DNA of 64,000 nucleotides from JADKAV01 sp963733395. GTDB taxonomy: Bacteria > Actinomycetota > Actinomycetes > S36-B12 > UBA10799. A program made the position numbers and the translations under genes. The notes beneath the pieces were generated by a model. That model was not told the DNA's origin and made no database searches. It was given only the letters and a program-made list of their open reading frames with translations. The stretch spans positions 248,001-312,000 of the forward strand of contig CAVTCZ010000005.1 of the NCBI GenBank assembly GCA_963733395.1, written 5' to 3'. Below are positions 1 to 8,057 of this stretch, piece after piece (position 1 is the first letter of the stretch; each line of letters opens with the position of its first letter).

Positions 1-863
1 ATGCCGATCCCGACCAGCGTGATCGCCGGACCGGAACCGAACGCGGCCTGCAGCACGTCCATCAGGCCGCTGGTCTCGGAGATCTCCTCCGCGGGCATCA
101 CGACCTGCATGCCGATGGTCGAGATCAGGTAGAACGCGCCGATGAGTACGCCGGCGATCACGATGGTGCGCGGCACGTCGCGGCGGGGGTTGCGCATCTC
201 GTTGCTGGCGCTGCTCATCAACTCGAAGCCGAGGAAGTTGTAGATGATGATCGGCAGGGCCAACGCCATCGTCGAAGCCGTGGGGATCATCGAGGCGCTC
301 GTCCACTCGAACGAGGTCGCCGATCCGTCGGTGGTGACGACCATGACCCCGGCGATCCCGATCAGCACGATCACGCCGACGGTGATCAGCGCGCCCAGGT
401 TGGACACCCATTTGCCGGTGTCCAGGGTCAGCACGTTGACGACCCAGTTGACGACGATCAGGACCAGTGCGATACCCACCTGTGGCCAGAAGCCGAGGTC
501 GGGGAAGAACATCTCGCTGAGCACCACCGAGAACATCAGGTAGACCGACGGCACCCAGAGCGCCACGTTGAGCCAGTACCACCAGGAGACCCGCGTCCCC
601 CAGCGGTTGCCGAATGCGCGGACGATCCAGGAGTAGATGCCGCCGGTGTCCGGATAGGTGGAGCCGAGTTCAGCGGTCATCAAGCCGTAGGGCAGGAAGA
701 ACAGCGCGATCATCAGCGCCGTCCATGCGATCGCCGACGGCCCGATCTGCGCGGTGAGCGTGACCTGGCTGAGCAGCAGGATCGCGCAGACGCTGAACAG
801 GATCATGTCGAACATCCGCAGCGCTCGGGGCGCGGCGGTCTCTTGCGTAGTCATTTCCGTCAT
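1..863 (-). CDS. Amino acid/polyamine permease (APC superfamily), 3' end outside window
   Basis: About 287 N-terminal codons are present; the C-terminus lies beyond the left edge. The reading starts MTEMTTQETAAP and enters hydrophobic helices at once (ILFSVCAILLLSQ). A glycine-rich stretch (TAELGSTYPDTGGIYSWI) is typical of APC-family amino acid and amine exchangers, and a conserved NFLGFELMSSASNEMRNPRRD segment follows. The ATG is 4 bp after the stop of the putrescine carbamoyltransferase gene, with GAGGAG inside that gene's end, so the two are co-transcribed. From this context I infer an agmatine/putrescine exchanger (AguD-like), working at the cytoplasmic membrane. The sequence alone shows only an APC permease, and a different amine or amino acid substrate is possible. 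Confidence 0.82.
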   Translation of the reverse strand, partial: MTEMTTQETAAPRALRMFDMILFSVCAILLLSQVTLTAQIGPSAIAWTALMIALFFLPYGLMTAELGSTYPDTGGIYSWIVRAFGNRWGTRVSWWYWLNVALWVPSVYLMFSVVLSEMFFPDLGFWPQVGIALVLIVVNWVVNVLTLDTGKWVSNLGALITVGVIVLIGIAGVMVVTTDGSATSFEWTSASMIPTASTMALALPIIIYNFLGFELMSSASNEMRNPRRDVPRTIVIAGVLIGAFYLISTIGMQVVMPAEEISETSGLMDVLQAAFGSGPAITLVGIG

Positions 864-867
864 CTCC

Positions 868-1893
868 TCAACGCATCACGGCGTCGTGCAGGAAGGACTC
901 GATGCGACCCTCGTGGTAGGCGCGCAGCGCCGGCGTGGGGTGCTCGATCTGGGGGGTGATGTACCAGGCGAGCAGGCCCTTCTCGGTGTGCAGCCGGTTC
1001 TCGCTCTGGTCGTAGATGATCGACTGCGGGGAGTCCATCACCTCGTCGGTGGCCTCGACCCCGCGGGAGGCCGGCAGGCAGTGCATGAACCGGGCGTGTT
1101 CCGGCGCCCGGGCCATGAGGCTGGCATTGACCTGGTAGCGCGGCTTGAATGCCTTCACCCGGTCCGGGATCTCATCCTCCTGGCCGAACCACCACCACAG
1201 GTCGGTGTAGATGAAGTCGGCGTTCACCACGGCCTGCTCCACATCTTCGGTCTCGAGGTAGTGGCCGCCGTAGAGCTCTTCGTTGCGGGCGATCTCGTCG
1301 AGCACGGTCGGCCACTGGGCCTTGATGCCGTACTGCTCGGGGCGGGCATGGATGAACGTCCCGCCGAGCATGGTCACGATCTGCGCGGTCGAGGTGCAGA
1401 CGTTGGTGGCGTCGCCGACGAACACGACCGTGACGTCCGAGAATGCCTTCTCGGTGTGCTCAGTCATGGTGAAGACGTCGCACACGGCCTGAGTCGGGTG
1501 GTTGTAGTCGGTCAGGCCGTTGATGACCGGGACCTCGGCGTACTGCGCGAAGTCGGTGACCGTGGCGTGCTTGAACGCCCGGATCTCCACGGCGTCGACC
1601 ATCCGGGACAGCACCCGGGCGGTGTCGGCGATGTTCTCCTTGGCGCCGAGGTGGATCTCACCGGGCTTCAGATACAGAGCGTGACCACCGAGTTTGGTCA
1701 TGGCGACCTCGAAGGAGACCCGGGTGCGGGTGGACGCCTCTTCGAAGATCATGCCCAGCGAGGCGCCTTCCAGCAGTCGCGGACAGGCGTTCTGCTTGTC
1801 GGCTTGCTTGAGCAGTCGGATGAGATCCATCTGGGCGCGGATCGTCTCGGGACCCAGTTCCTGGGTGTCGATGAAATTGCGCGAGTGTCGCAT
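868..1893 (-). CDS. ptcA: Putrescine carbamoyltransferase (ornithine carbamoyltransferase family)
   Basis: This 341-residue carbamoyltransferase has the carbamoyl-phosphate motif STRTRVSFEV and the HCLPASRG loop. The ornithine-binding SMG motif, present in the ArcB paralogue at 26111-27118, is replaced here by LWWWFGQED. The C-terminus carries an extra helix of about 25 residues after the GLLAWYI strand. Both are hallmarks of putrescine carbamoyltransferases, which convert carbamoylputrescine and phosphate to putrescine and carbamoyl phosphate in the agmatine deiminase route. I chose the ATG at 1893 because homology begins at MRHSRNFIDTQEL and GAAAGG-like SD sequence precedes it; an in-frame ORF extends 41 codons further upstream but is low-complexity. 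It is followed 4 bp later by the permease. Agmatine deiminase and carbamate kinase would be expected off the left edge. Confidence 0.85.
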   Translation of the reverse strand: MRHSRNFIDTQELGPETIRAQMDLIRLLKQADKQNACPRLLEGASLGMIFEEASTRTRVSFEVAMTKLGGHALYLKPGEIHLGAKENIADTARVLSRMVDAVEIRAFKHATVTDFAQYAEVPVINGLTDYNHPTQAVCDVFTMTEHTEKAFSDVTVVFVGDATNVCTSTAQIVTMLGGTFIHARPEQYGIKAQWPTVLDEIARNEELYGGHYLETEDVEQAVVNADFIYTDLWWWFGQEDEIPDRVKAFKPRYQVNASLMARAPEHARFMHCLPASRGVEATDEVMDSPQSIIYDQSENRLHTEKGLLAWYITPQIEHPTPALRAYHEGRIESFLHDAVMR

Positions 1894-2093
1894 CGGGTCG
1901 GACAACCTTTCGTGTGGGAGAGGTCGTCGAAGGGGGCGGAATCCCGGGTGGGGCAACCACCCCGGTCGGCGGTTCCCTTGTGGGGAACGGTTCCAGTGTA
2001 CGGCCGACTTGAACAAGTGCTCAACTAGGGGGGTGGTTCATCGCGCATGGCGCCCCTGCTCGCCCTACCGTGAGCGCAGGAAGGAGTGGCCGC

Positions 2094-4937
2094 ATGGACG
2101 GACCCGCTCAGGTCGGTGACCCGGTGCTTGCCGGGGGAACCATCGATCCTGCGCGGGTGGATCCGGAGGCCTTCCTCGATCCGTACGCACTGCTGCAGGC
2201 GTGCCGGAACGCCGACGGCGACATCGTCGACTTCGTGTACGTCGCGGCCAACCGGGCCGGAGCGGCCGAATACGACCTCGATCCGTCACAGATGGCGGGT
2301 AGGACCCTGCTGGAACTCAACCCCGAGGATCGCAAGTTGGGGCTGTTCGACCAGCTGGTCGAGGTGGTCGAGACCGGCGAGTCGCTGTCGCTGGACGACT
2401 GGGGTTATCCGGAGTACGGAGAGGTCCGGTACTTCGACATCAGCGCCACCAGAGTCGGTGACGGTGTCGGGCTGGCCTGGTGGGACGTTACTCAGCGTTA
2501 CCAGCGCGATCGCGCGGCTGCCGTCGCCGAACGCGAACTGCGCGCCACCTTGGACGCGTTGCTGGACCCCCACGACGTGCTCAGGCCCGTCTTCGACGAC
2601 GAGGGTCGGGTCGTCGACGCCGAGTACCTGCGGGTCAACGCCGCCAGTTGCCGGTACCTGCAGCGGCCCGCCGAGCAGTTGGTCGGGCATCGGCTCCTGC
2701 AGGCGTGGCCTGCGGACGTTGCGCAGGTGGTATTGGGATGGGTGGCCCAAGTGCAGCGGACCGGGGAGCCACTGTCGCTGGACGCGCAGTCGGTGCTGAC
2801 GCCCGACGGTGTGATGCGCCAGTTCGATGTGCGCGGTGTGCGTGTGGGCGATGCGGTGAGTTTCACCTACCGCGACGTCACGGCGCGGGTGTCGGCGGCC
2901 AAACAGATCGAGGAGTCCCGCGAGCACTTCCGGTTGCTCGCGGAGAACGCCTCGGAGGTGGTGGTCCAAACCGGGCCGGAGGGCACGATCACCTGGGTCA
3001 GCCCGTCGGTCACCCGGGTGATCGGCTGGCCGGTGGCTCAGATCCTGGGCCGGCGGATGTCGGAGTTCGTGCATCCCGATGATGTGCCGGCGGTGTTGCC
3101 GGCCGAACTGGCGCAGCAAGCCGACGACATCGTGTGGGGCCGGGTGGAGCTGCGGATGGCCACCGCCGACGGTGGCTGGCGGTGGATGAGTGTGCTGGGC
3201 CGGGTCCTCCGGGATGAGGATGGTCGGGTCGTGGGCGGCGTCGACGCGATGCGCGACATCCAGGCCGAGCGGGACGCGCGGGCAGCCCTCGAGGAGTCCG
3301 AGGAGCGGTTCCGGCGTTCCATGATGGATGCCGCTATCGGCATGGCGATCGTGGCGCCATCCGGTGCGTTGGTTCGCGTCAATCCCGCCATGTGCGAACT
3401 GCTCGGCCGGGACGAGCGCACTCTCATGAACAGCACGTGGCAGGAACTCACCCATCCGGACGACGTCGCCGACGATGAGCACCTCGTGCGCGACTTGCTC
3501 GATGGCAAGCGCGACACCTATCGGTTGGCGAAGCGGTACGTGCGACCCGATGGGGAGGTGGTGTGGGCGGACCTGACCGTCTCCTGCGTTCGCGACGACG
3601 CGGACCGAGTCCGCTACTTGGTTTCCCAGATCATCGACATCACGGCGGCCGTGAGGGCCCGCGAGGCCTTGGCCAGCAGCGAGGAGCACTACCGGTTGCT
3701 GGCCGAGAACTCCTCGGATGTGGTGTTCCGGTCGTCCGCGGCGGGCCTGCTGGAATGGATCTCGCCATCGGTGACCGAAGTGCTCGGCTGGAAGCCCGAG
3801 CAGGTGCTCGGGTCGCCCATACTGGAGTTCCTCAACCCCGACGACGTGCCCGACTCGATCGCCCTGCGCCCGGAGAGCACCGCCCTGGTCGACTTCGACG
3901 GCAGGGTCCGGACCGCAGCCGGGCCGTCCTTGTGGATGGACATCAGTGCGCGCCCGCTCATCGACGAGGCCGGCGAGCTGATCGGCCGGGTGGGCCGACT
4001 GCGCGACGTGCAGGCCGAGCACGATGCCCAGGAGGCGCTGCGCCGCAGTGAACAGCGGTTCCGGACCGCGATGGAGTCCGCGCCCACCGGCATGGCCGTG
4101 GTCGGTCTCAACCGGGAGTTCATCGAGGTCAACCCGGCGCTGTGCCGCTTGTTGGGCCGCACCGAGCAGTGGCTGCTGACCCATGCGGTCACGGACGTCC
4201 TGGATCCCCTCGACGACGACCTCGACCGGCGGCTGCGGGCACAGGTGCTGGCCGGCCTGGTGCCGTCCCTGGTGCGCGACCACCAGATGATCCGCTCGGA
4301 CGGTGAGCGGGTGCTGGTCGAGCAGTCCATCGGCCTCCTGCGCGATGACCAGGGCCGGGCGACTGCGTACGTCTCGCAGTTCGCTGACGTCACCGAGGCC
4401 CGCGAGACGCGTGAGCAACTGCGCTTCATGGCCACGCACGACTCCCTGACGGAGTTGCTCAACCGGCGCGAACTCGTCACCCGCATCTCCGGAGTACTGG
4501 GGCGGACGCCGAGGACGGGGATCAACGTGGGGGTCCTGTTCATCGACCTCGACGGGCTCAAACCCGTGAACGATACCTACGGCCACGCGATCGGCGACGC
4601 CGTCATCGTGAACGTGGCGCGGCGGATCCATGACCAGGTGCGCTCCAATGACGTCCTCGCCCGCTTCGGCGGCGACGAGTTCGTGCTCGTGCTGCCGGCC
4701 ATCCACGACAGTGAGGATGCCGAGCGCATCGCTGCCTCGCTGCACGAGGTCGTGGAGCGGCCGATGCTGCTGGAGGGCCACGAGATCTCGATGACCCTCA
4801 GCATCGGCGTCACCGTGGCGCGCCCGGGGGAGGACCCGGACGTCGCGATGCGGCAGGCCGATGCGGCCCTGTACCGGGCGAAGCGGGAGGGCCGGGCGCG
4901 GACCGTGGTGTACGACGCGGGGATCGACGGCGACTGA
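2094..4937 (+). CDS. Multi-PAS diguanylate cyclase (six PAS domains plus GGDEF)
   Basis: This 947-residue cytoplasmic sensor has no transmembrane segment. Six PAS-like modules lie at roughly residues 15-150, 155-275, 285-400, 405-530, 535-650 and 655-775. Several start with the typical S-E-x-x-(Y/F)-R-x-L/A pattern and end in D(V/I)T or RDVQ linkers. The C-terminal GGDEF domain (about 780-940) keeps an intact GGDEF at 859-863, so it should make cyclic di-GMP from two GTP. An RxxD inhibitory site (RSND, 850-853) sits exactly five residues before it, predicting product inhibition. There is no EAL or HD-GYP domain. ATG 2094 has AGGAAGGAG 7 nt upstream; a GTG at 2070 is the alternative. It is divergent from ptcA. 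The signal sensed is unknown. Confidence 0.93.
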   Translation: MDGPAQVGDPVLAGGTIDPARVDPEAFLDPYALLQACRNADGDIVDFVYVAANRAGAAEYDLDPSQMAGRTLLELNPEDRKLGLFDQLVEVVETGESLSLDDWGYPEYGEVRYFDISATRVGDGVGLAWWDVTQRYQRDRAAAVAERELRATLDALLDPHDVLRPVFDDEGRVVDAEYLRVNAASCRYLQRPAEQLVGHRLLQAWPADVAQVVLGWVAQVQRTGEPLSLDAQSVLTPDGVMRQFDVRGVRVGDAVSFTYRDVTARVSAAKQIEESREHFRLLAENASEVVVQTGPEGTITWVSPSVTRVIGWPVAQILGRRMSEFVHPDDVPAVLPAELAQQADDIVWGRVELRMATADGGWRWMSVLGRVLRDEDGRVVGGVDAMRDIQAERDARAALEESEERFRRSMMDAAIGMAIVAPSGALVRVNPAMCELLGRDERTLMNSTWQELTHPDDVADDEHLVRDLLDGKRDTYRLAKRYVRPDGEVVWADLTVSCVRDDADRVRYLVSQIIDITAAVRAREALASSEEHYRLLAENSSDVVFRSSAAGLLEWISPSVTEVLGWKPEQVLGSPILEFLNPDDVPDSIALRPESTALVDFDGRVRTAAGPSLWMDISARPLIDEAGELIGRVGRLRDVQAEHDAQEALRRSEQRFRTAMESAPTGMAVVGLNREFIEVNPALCRLLGRTEQWLLTHAVTDVLDPLDDDLDRRLRAQVLAGLVPSLVRDHQMIRSDGERVLVEQSIGLLRDDQGRATAYVSQFADVTEARETREQLRFMATHDSLTELLNRRELVTRISGVLGRTPRTGINVGVLFIDLDGLKPVNDTYGHAIGDAVIVNVARRIHDQVRSNDVLARFGGDEFVLVLPAIHDSEDAERIAASLHEVVERPMLLEGHEISMTLSIGVTVARPGEDPDVAMRQADAALYRAKREGRARTVVYDAGIDGD

Positions 4938-4986
4938 CCCGGGCCTTCCCGCGGCGCGACGTGCGGTGCCGGGATACCCTGCCCAC

Positions 4987-6105
4987 ATGCGAAGCGCACT
5001 GCGTGTCCTCCTGCCCATCGCCGTGGCGACCACTGTTCTGGCCGCCCCTGCGGTGGCTCATGCCGACACTGTGTGGTTGTGCCGGCCCGGCGCCGATCCG
5101 AACCCGTGCAGGGGGTCGTTGAAGACCACCATCAAGTCCCCGGACGCCCCGAAGCGGGTGGTCAACCCCAAGCTGCCGGCGAGGCCCAAGATCGACTGCT
5201 TCTACGTCTATCCCACGGTCAGCGAGCAGTCGGGGAGCGTCGCGGATCTGACCATCGACCCGGCGGAGGTGTCGATCGCGCAGCACCAGGCGTCCCGCTT
5301 CAGCCAGGTGTGCGATGTGTATGCGCCGATGTACCGGCAGATCACGCTGCAGGTCATCCTCGGTGGCACGTCGGCCACGGAGGAGCAGCGGGAAGCGGCA
5401 TATGGTGACGTCTTGGCCGCTTTCGAGGAGTTCCGGGCGGCGAACCCGGACCGGGGCTTCGTCCTCATCGGGCACTCCCAAGGCGCCAGCGTGCTGAAGC
5501 GACTCGTGCGCGAGGAGATCGACCCCGATCCGGTGCTGCGACAGCAGATGGTGTCGGCGATGCTCTTCGGCGCCAGCGTGGCCGTGCCGGTCGGCAAGAC
5601 CAAGGGTGGGGACTTCGCCAATACGCCGGTCTGCACCCGGCCGAAGCAGACCGGTTGCGTGATCTCCTACGCCTCGTTCAGCCAGACACCGCCAGACGGG
5701 TCGTTCGGCCGGGTCCGGACGGATTCGACCACACTTCCGGCCGGGGTGACGTACGAGGCGGCATGCACGAACCCGGCGGCTCTGAAGGGCGGGTGGGCCC
5801 CGATCGACACCATCATCCGCACGACCCCGGTCCCAGGGCTGCTCGGTGCGGCCGCAGGAATCCTCTACGGTGGCGCACCCCCGACCGCCAAGACGCCCTG
5901 GCTGACCCCCAAGGACCGGTACAAGGCCAAGTGCATGACGTCCAACGGCGCCCATGTGCTCATGGTCAAGGGCATCGGCAAGGCCCGGAAGCTGAGCGGC
6001 TCTCCGACTCCGGGTTGGGGATTGCACCTGGTCGATATCAACCTGCCGTTGGGGAACCTGATCGATCTGGTGCGGACCCAGCAGAAGGCCTTCGCCGCCC
6101 GGTGA
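4987..6105 (+). CDS. Secreted DUF3089 alpha/beta-hydrolase-like protein
   Basis: 372 residues. The N-terminus MRSALRVLLPIAVATTVLAA ends in an AxA signal-peptidase site, so export is expected. The body shows the family signature DCFYVYPTVS and a nucleophile elbow GHSQGA near residue 161, which identifies the DUF3089 group of alpha/beta-hydrolase-fold proteins. A distal conserved Asp and His (SNGAHVLMVKG, GLHLVDINLPLGNL) complete a plausible Ser-Asp-His triad. Substrate is unknown; lipid or ester hydrolysis is only an inference from the fold. The start was set at the ATG giving a canonical signal peptide, rather than the in-frame codon 126 nt upstream, which lies inside the GGDEF gene. The stop overlaps the following GTG by 4 bp, so translation is coupled to the acetyltransferase. 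Confidence 0.85.
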   Translation: MRSALRVLLPIAVATTVLAAPAVAHADTVWLCRPGADPNPCRGSLKTTIKSPDAPKRVVNPKLPARPKIDCFYVYPTVSEQSGSVADLTIDPAEVSIAQHQASRFSQVCDVYAPMYRQITLQVILGGTSATEEQREAAYGDVLAAFEEFRAANPDRGFVLIGHSQGASVLKRLVREEIDPDPVLRQQMVSAMLFGASVAVPVGKTKGGDFANTPVCTRPKQTGCVISYASFSQTPPDGSFGRVRTDSTTLPAGVTYEAACTNPAALKGGWAPIDTIIRTTPVPGLLGAAAGILYGGAPPTAKTPWLTPKDRYKAKCMTSNGAHVLMVKGIGKARKLSGSPTPGWGLHLVDINLPLGNLIDLVRTQQKAFAAR

Positions 6106-6944
6106 GTTCGATCCGGCAGTTGCGCCGGCCCGAACTCGACACCGTGCTGGACTGGGCCGCCGCGGAGGGCTGGAATCCCGGCGCCGATGCCGACGCGTTC
6201 TGGGCCTGCGACCCGGAGGCCTTCCTGGGGGTGGAGCAGGACGGTGAACTGATCGCCGCCGGTGCCATCGTCGATTACGGCGGGCGTTTGGGCTACATGG
6301 GGCTGTTCATCGTGCGCCCGCAGTTCCGCGGCCGGGGGCTGGGTCGCGAACTCTGGTACCACCGCCGGGATCGGCTGCTCGAGCGCCTGCAACCGGGCGC
6401 CCCGCTGGCCCTCGACGGGGTGAAGGAGATGGAGCCCTTCTACTCGGCCGGCGGCTTCCGTACAGTGCACGACCAGCACCGCATGCGGGTGAGCAGCGTG
6501 GTCGAGTCGGTGCCCGCGCGGGTCCGACGCATCCACGCGCCGACAGGCAGCCTGCCCGAGCTGGACACCCGGTGCTTCGGGGCCGCGCGCCCGGCCTTCC
6601 TGCGGGCCTGGCTGGCCCAGCCCGACCACCTGTGCCTGGCGCACGTGGATGATCGGTTGCGCGGTTATGCCGTCCTGCGGCCCTGCCGGGTCGGGTACAA
6701 AGTGGGACCTCTGTTCGCGGATTCTGCGACGGTCGCCGATGAGCTCTTCCGCGGTCTGTGCGCCGACCTGCCCGTCGGGTCGCAGGTCTTCGTCGACGTC
6801 CCCGGGGTGAACTCCGAGGCGCTGCGCTGGGTCACCGACCGTGGCGGCGAAGAGGTCTTCACCTGCGCCCGGATGTACTACGGCCCGCCCCCGACCACGG
6901 ATTGGAGCCGGGTCTTCGGCGTGACGACGCTGGAATTGGGCTGA
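6102..6944 (+). CDS. GNAT family N-acetyltransferase
   Basis: 280 residues starting at GTG 6102, which overlaps the preceding stop (GTGA). The N-terminal half is a GNAT fold: the acetyl-CoA pyrophosphate-binding motif A appears as RPQFRGRGLGRELW, after the beta-strand GYMGLFIV. The C-terminal half (from about residue 140) is a second domain of the kind seen in YitH/YitI-like two-domain GNATs, containing GYAVLRPCRVGYKVGPLFAD. The acceptor substrate cannot be read from sequence. Co-translation with the secreted DUF3089 protein is seen but may not mean a shared pathway. Confidence 0.88.
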   Translation: MSSIRQLRRPELDTVLDWAAAEGWNPGADADAFWACDPEAFLGVEQDGELIAAGAIVDYGGRLGYMGLFIVRPQFRGRGLGRELWYHRRDRLLERLQPGAPLALDGVKEMEPFYSAGGFRTVHDQHRMRVSSVVESVPARVRRIHAPTGSLPELDTRCFGAARPAFLRAWLAQPDHLCLAHVDDRLRGYAVLRPCRVGYKVGPLFADSATVADELFRGLCADLPVGSQVFVDVPGVNSEALRWVTDRGGEEVFTCARMYYGPPPTTDWSRVFGVTTLELG

Positions 6945-6947
6945 GGG

Positions 6948-6963
6948 TGTGACTGCGGTCACG
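6948..6963. promoter_or_regulatory. Crp/GlxR-like operator (site 1 upstream of NlpC/P60 paralogue 1)
   Basis: TGTGACTGCGGTCACG matches the TGTGA-N6-TCACA dyad used by actinobacterial Crp/GlxR regulators, with one mismatch in the last base. It begins 3 bp after the acetyltransferase stop and is about 140 bp upstream of the next start codon. Binding is inferred from pattern only. Confidence 0.5.
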
Positions 6964-7000
6964 CCCTGCGCGCCCAGTGAGGGTCTTGCGCGGGCTGGCG

Positions 7001-7016
7001 TGTGACCACCGTCACC
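7001..7016. promoter_or_regulatory. Crp/GlxR-like operator (site 2 upstream of NlpC/P60 paralogue 1)
   Basis: TGTGACCACCGTCACC is a second TGTGA-N6-TCACN dyad, centred 53 bp from site 1 (about five helical turns) and 89 bp upstream of ATG 7105. Two in-phase sites suggest cooperative control. Confidence 0.5.
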
Positions 7017-7104
7017 ACCTGGCGTGGGCCAGGTCACGCGTGGACGGGTGGGAACCGGGGAATCACGAAGGTGTCCAGATCCCGACCTTCGGAGACCACG
7101 ACCC

Positions 7105-7674
7105 ATGAACGCCAAGACCATCCTCGCCGCAACGATCGCTCCGGCGATCCTGTCGGCCGGTTTCGCGGCCGCCCCGGCGTCCGCCGTCACCCCGGCGTCT
7201 GCTTCCGCGGTCGTTTCGGTGAAGGAGAAGAACTCCAACAAGCGCACCGCTGCCACGCAGCGCTCCTCCCGCGCCGCCGGCATGTCCATGCGGACCAAGG
7301 GAACCCGCTTCGCGCCGACCACCGCCGCCAACCGGCTCGAGAAGTGGGCCAAGCGCGGCACCAGCGGCTACCACAACCAGTGCCTGCGGCTCGCGGACAA
7401 CGCGTACCAGCCCAAGGGCAACCGAACCAGCACCGCGCTGAACCAGTGGTACCGGGCCAAGCGCAAGGGCTACGGTCACGTCGGCAACCGCAAGCCGCCG
7501 GTGGGGGCGCAGATGTTCTGGCGGACGTCCAACCCGGCTGGCCACATCGCGACCTACGTCGGTAACGGCAAGGCCGTGACCAACATGCCCGGCGGCAAGG
7601 TGAAGAAGATCAACTGGAGGAAGATGAACTCCTGGGGCAAGTACCTCGGCTGGGCCGAGCCGTACTACGGCTGA
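7105..7674 (+). CDS. Secreted NlpC/P60-like cysteine peptidase, paralogue 1
   Basis: 189 residues with a signal peptide (MNAKTILAATIAPAILSAGF...ASA) and a basic linker. The C-terminal domain has a candidate nucleophile Cys in NQCLRLADNAY and a candidate His in AGHIATYVGNG, with a polar third residue likely in VTNMPGG. This Cys-His spacing fits the NlpC/P60-CHAP superfamily of peptidoglycan hydrolases, so a cell-wall role outside the membrane is inferred. The protein ends in YLGWAEPYY, shared with the paralogues at 8058, 17210 and 57080. ATG 7105 is the codon that yields the signal peptide. It has its own control region (two Crp-like sites) and a strong terminator directly downstream, so it is probably monocistronic. 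Confidence 0.8.
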   Translation: MNAKTILAATIAPAILSAGFAAAPASAVTPASASAVVSVKEKNSNKRTAATQRSSRAAGMSMRTKGTRFAPTTAANRLEKWAKRGTSGYHNQCLRLADNAYQPKGNRTSTALNQWYRAKRKGYGHVGNRKPPVGAQMFWRTSNPAGHIATYVGNGKAVTNMPGGKVKKINWRKMNSWGKYLGWAEPYYG

Positions 7675-7685
7675 CCCCATTTCTT

Positions 7686-7718
7686 GAAGGACCCGGTGCC
7701 ACGCGCGCCGGGTCCTTC
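7686..7718 (+). terminator. Intrinsic terminator after NlpC/P60 paralogue 1
   Basis: A perfect 11-bp stem GAAGGACCCGG / CCGGGTCCTTC with an 11-nt loop starts 12 bp after the stop codon and is followed by a weak T-rich stretch (GCTTTGT). Confidence 0.85.
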
Positions 7719-7767
7719 GCTTTGTGCTGGGGGCGCTGGGCCCCGGTGCGGGCAGTAGGTGGGTTTC

Positions 7768-7930
7768 GGCGCGGGCGGATTGCGCGGGAGGCGATTCGCT
7801 TGCCGTTGGCGCAATCTGCTCGTTTGGGCCTGATGCCGCTGGCGCGGGCGGATTGCGCGGGAGGCGATTCTGTTGCCGCTGGCGCAATCTGCTCGTCTGG
7901 GCCTGATGTCGCCAGCGCAATCTGCCCACC
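7768..7930. repeat. 73-bp tandem intergenic repeat, two copies plus a partial third
   Basis: Copies at 7768-7840 and 7841-7913 differ at about seven positions; a partial third copy of the GCGCAATCTGC segment lies at about 7912-7930. Each unit contains GCGGATTGCGC and, about 30 nt later, the near reverse complement GCGCAATCTGC, so each can form a hairpin. No convincing start codon, RBS or protein family supports the open frames that cross it. It fits a REP-like extragenic palindromic repeat. Confidence 0.7.
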
Positions 7931-7975
7931 CGAACCTCGCCCACACCCAGTGCGGTGATCGAGCCCACACCCCCC

Positions 7976-7991
7976 GGTGATCCACTTCACG
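7976..7991. promoter_or_regulatory. Crp/GlxR-like operator upstream of NlpC/P60 paralogue 2
   Basis: GGTGATCCACTTCACG contains the GTGA-N6-TCAC core and lies 66 bp before the GTG start at 8058. It follows the same arrangement as the sites before paralogues 1 and 3. Confidence 0.45.
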
Positions 7992-8057
7992 CATACCCAT
8001 GGCGGGTACCGGGCACCACAGGAGCGTAGGACTTTCCCCGAGTATCTGGAGTGCATT

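Noticed and set aside
2286..5033. 915-codon open frame on the minus strand opposite the GGDEF gene
   Set aside because: It mirrors the coding frame of a well-supported gene in high-GC DNA; its text is His/Arg/Gly-rich with no domain. Similar long antisense frames at 754-2028, 11070-12365, 21995-24043 and 48614-50506 were rejected for the same reason.
7017..7104. Possible c-di-AMP (ydaO-type) riboswitch before NlpC/P60 paralogue 1
   Set aside because: The leader has GGGAACCGGGGAATC-like pieces, but the conserved paired elements and order of the riboswitch are not present and the leader is short.
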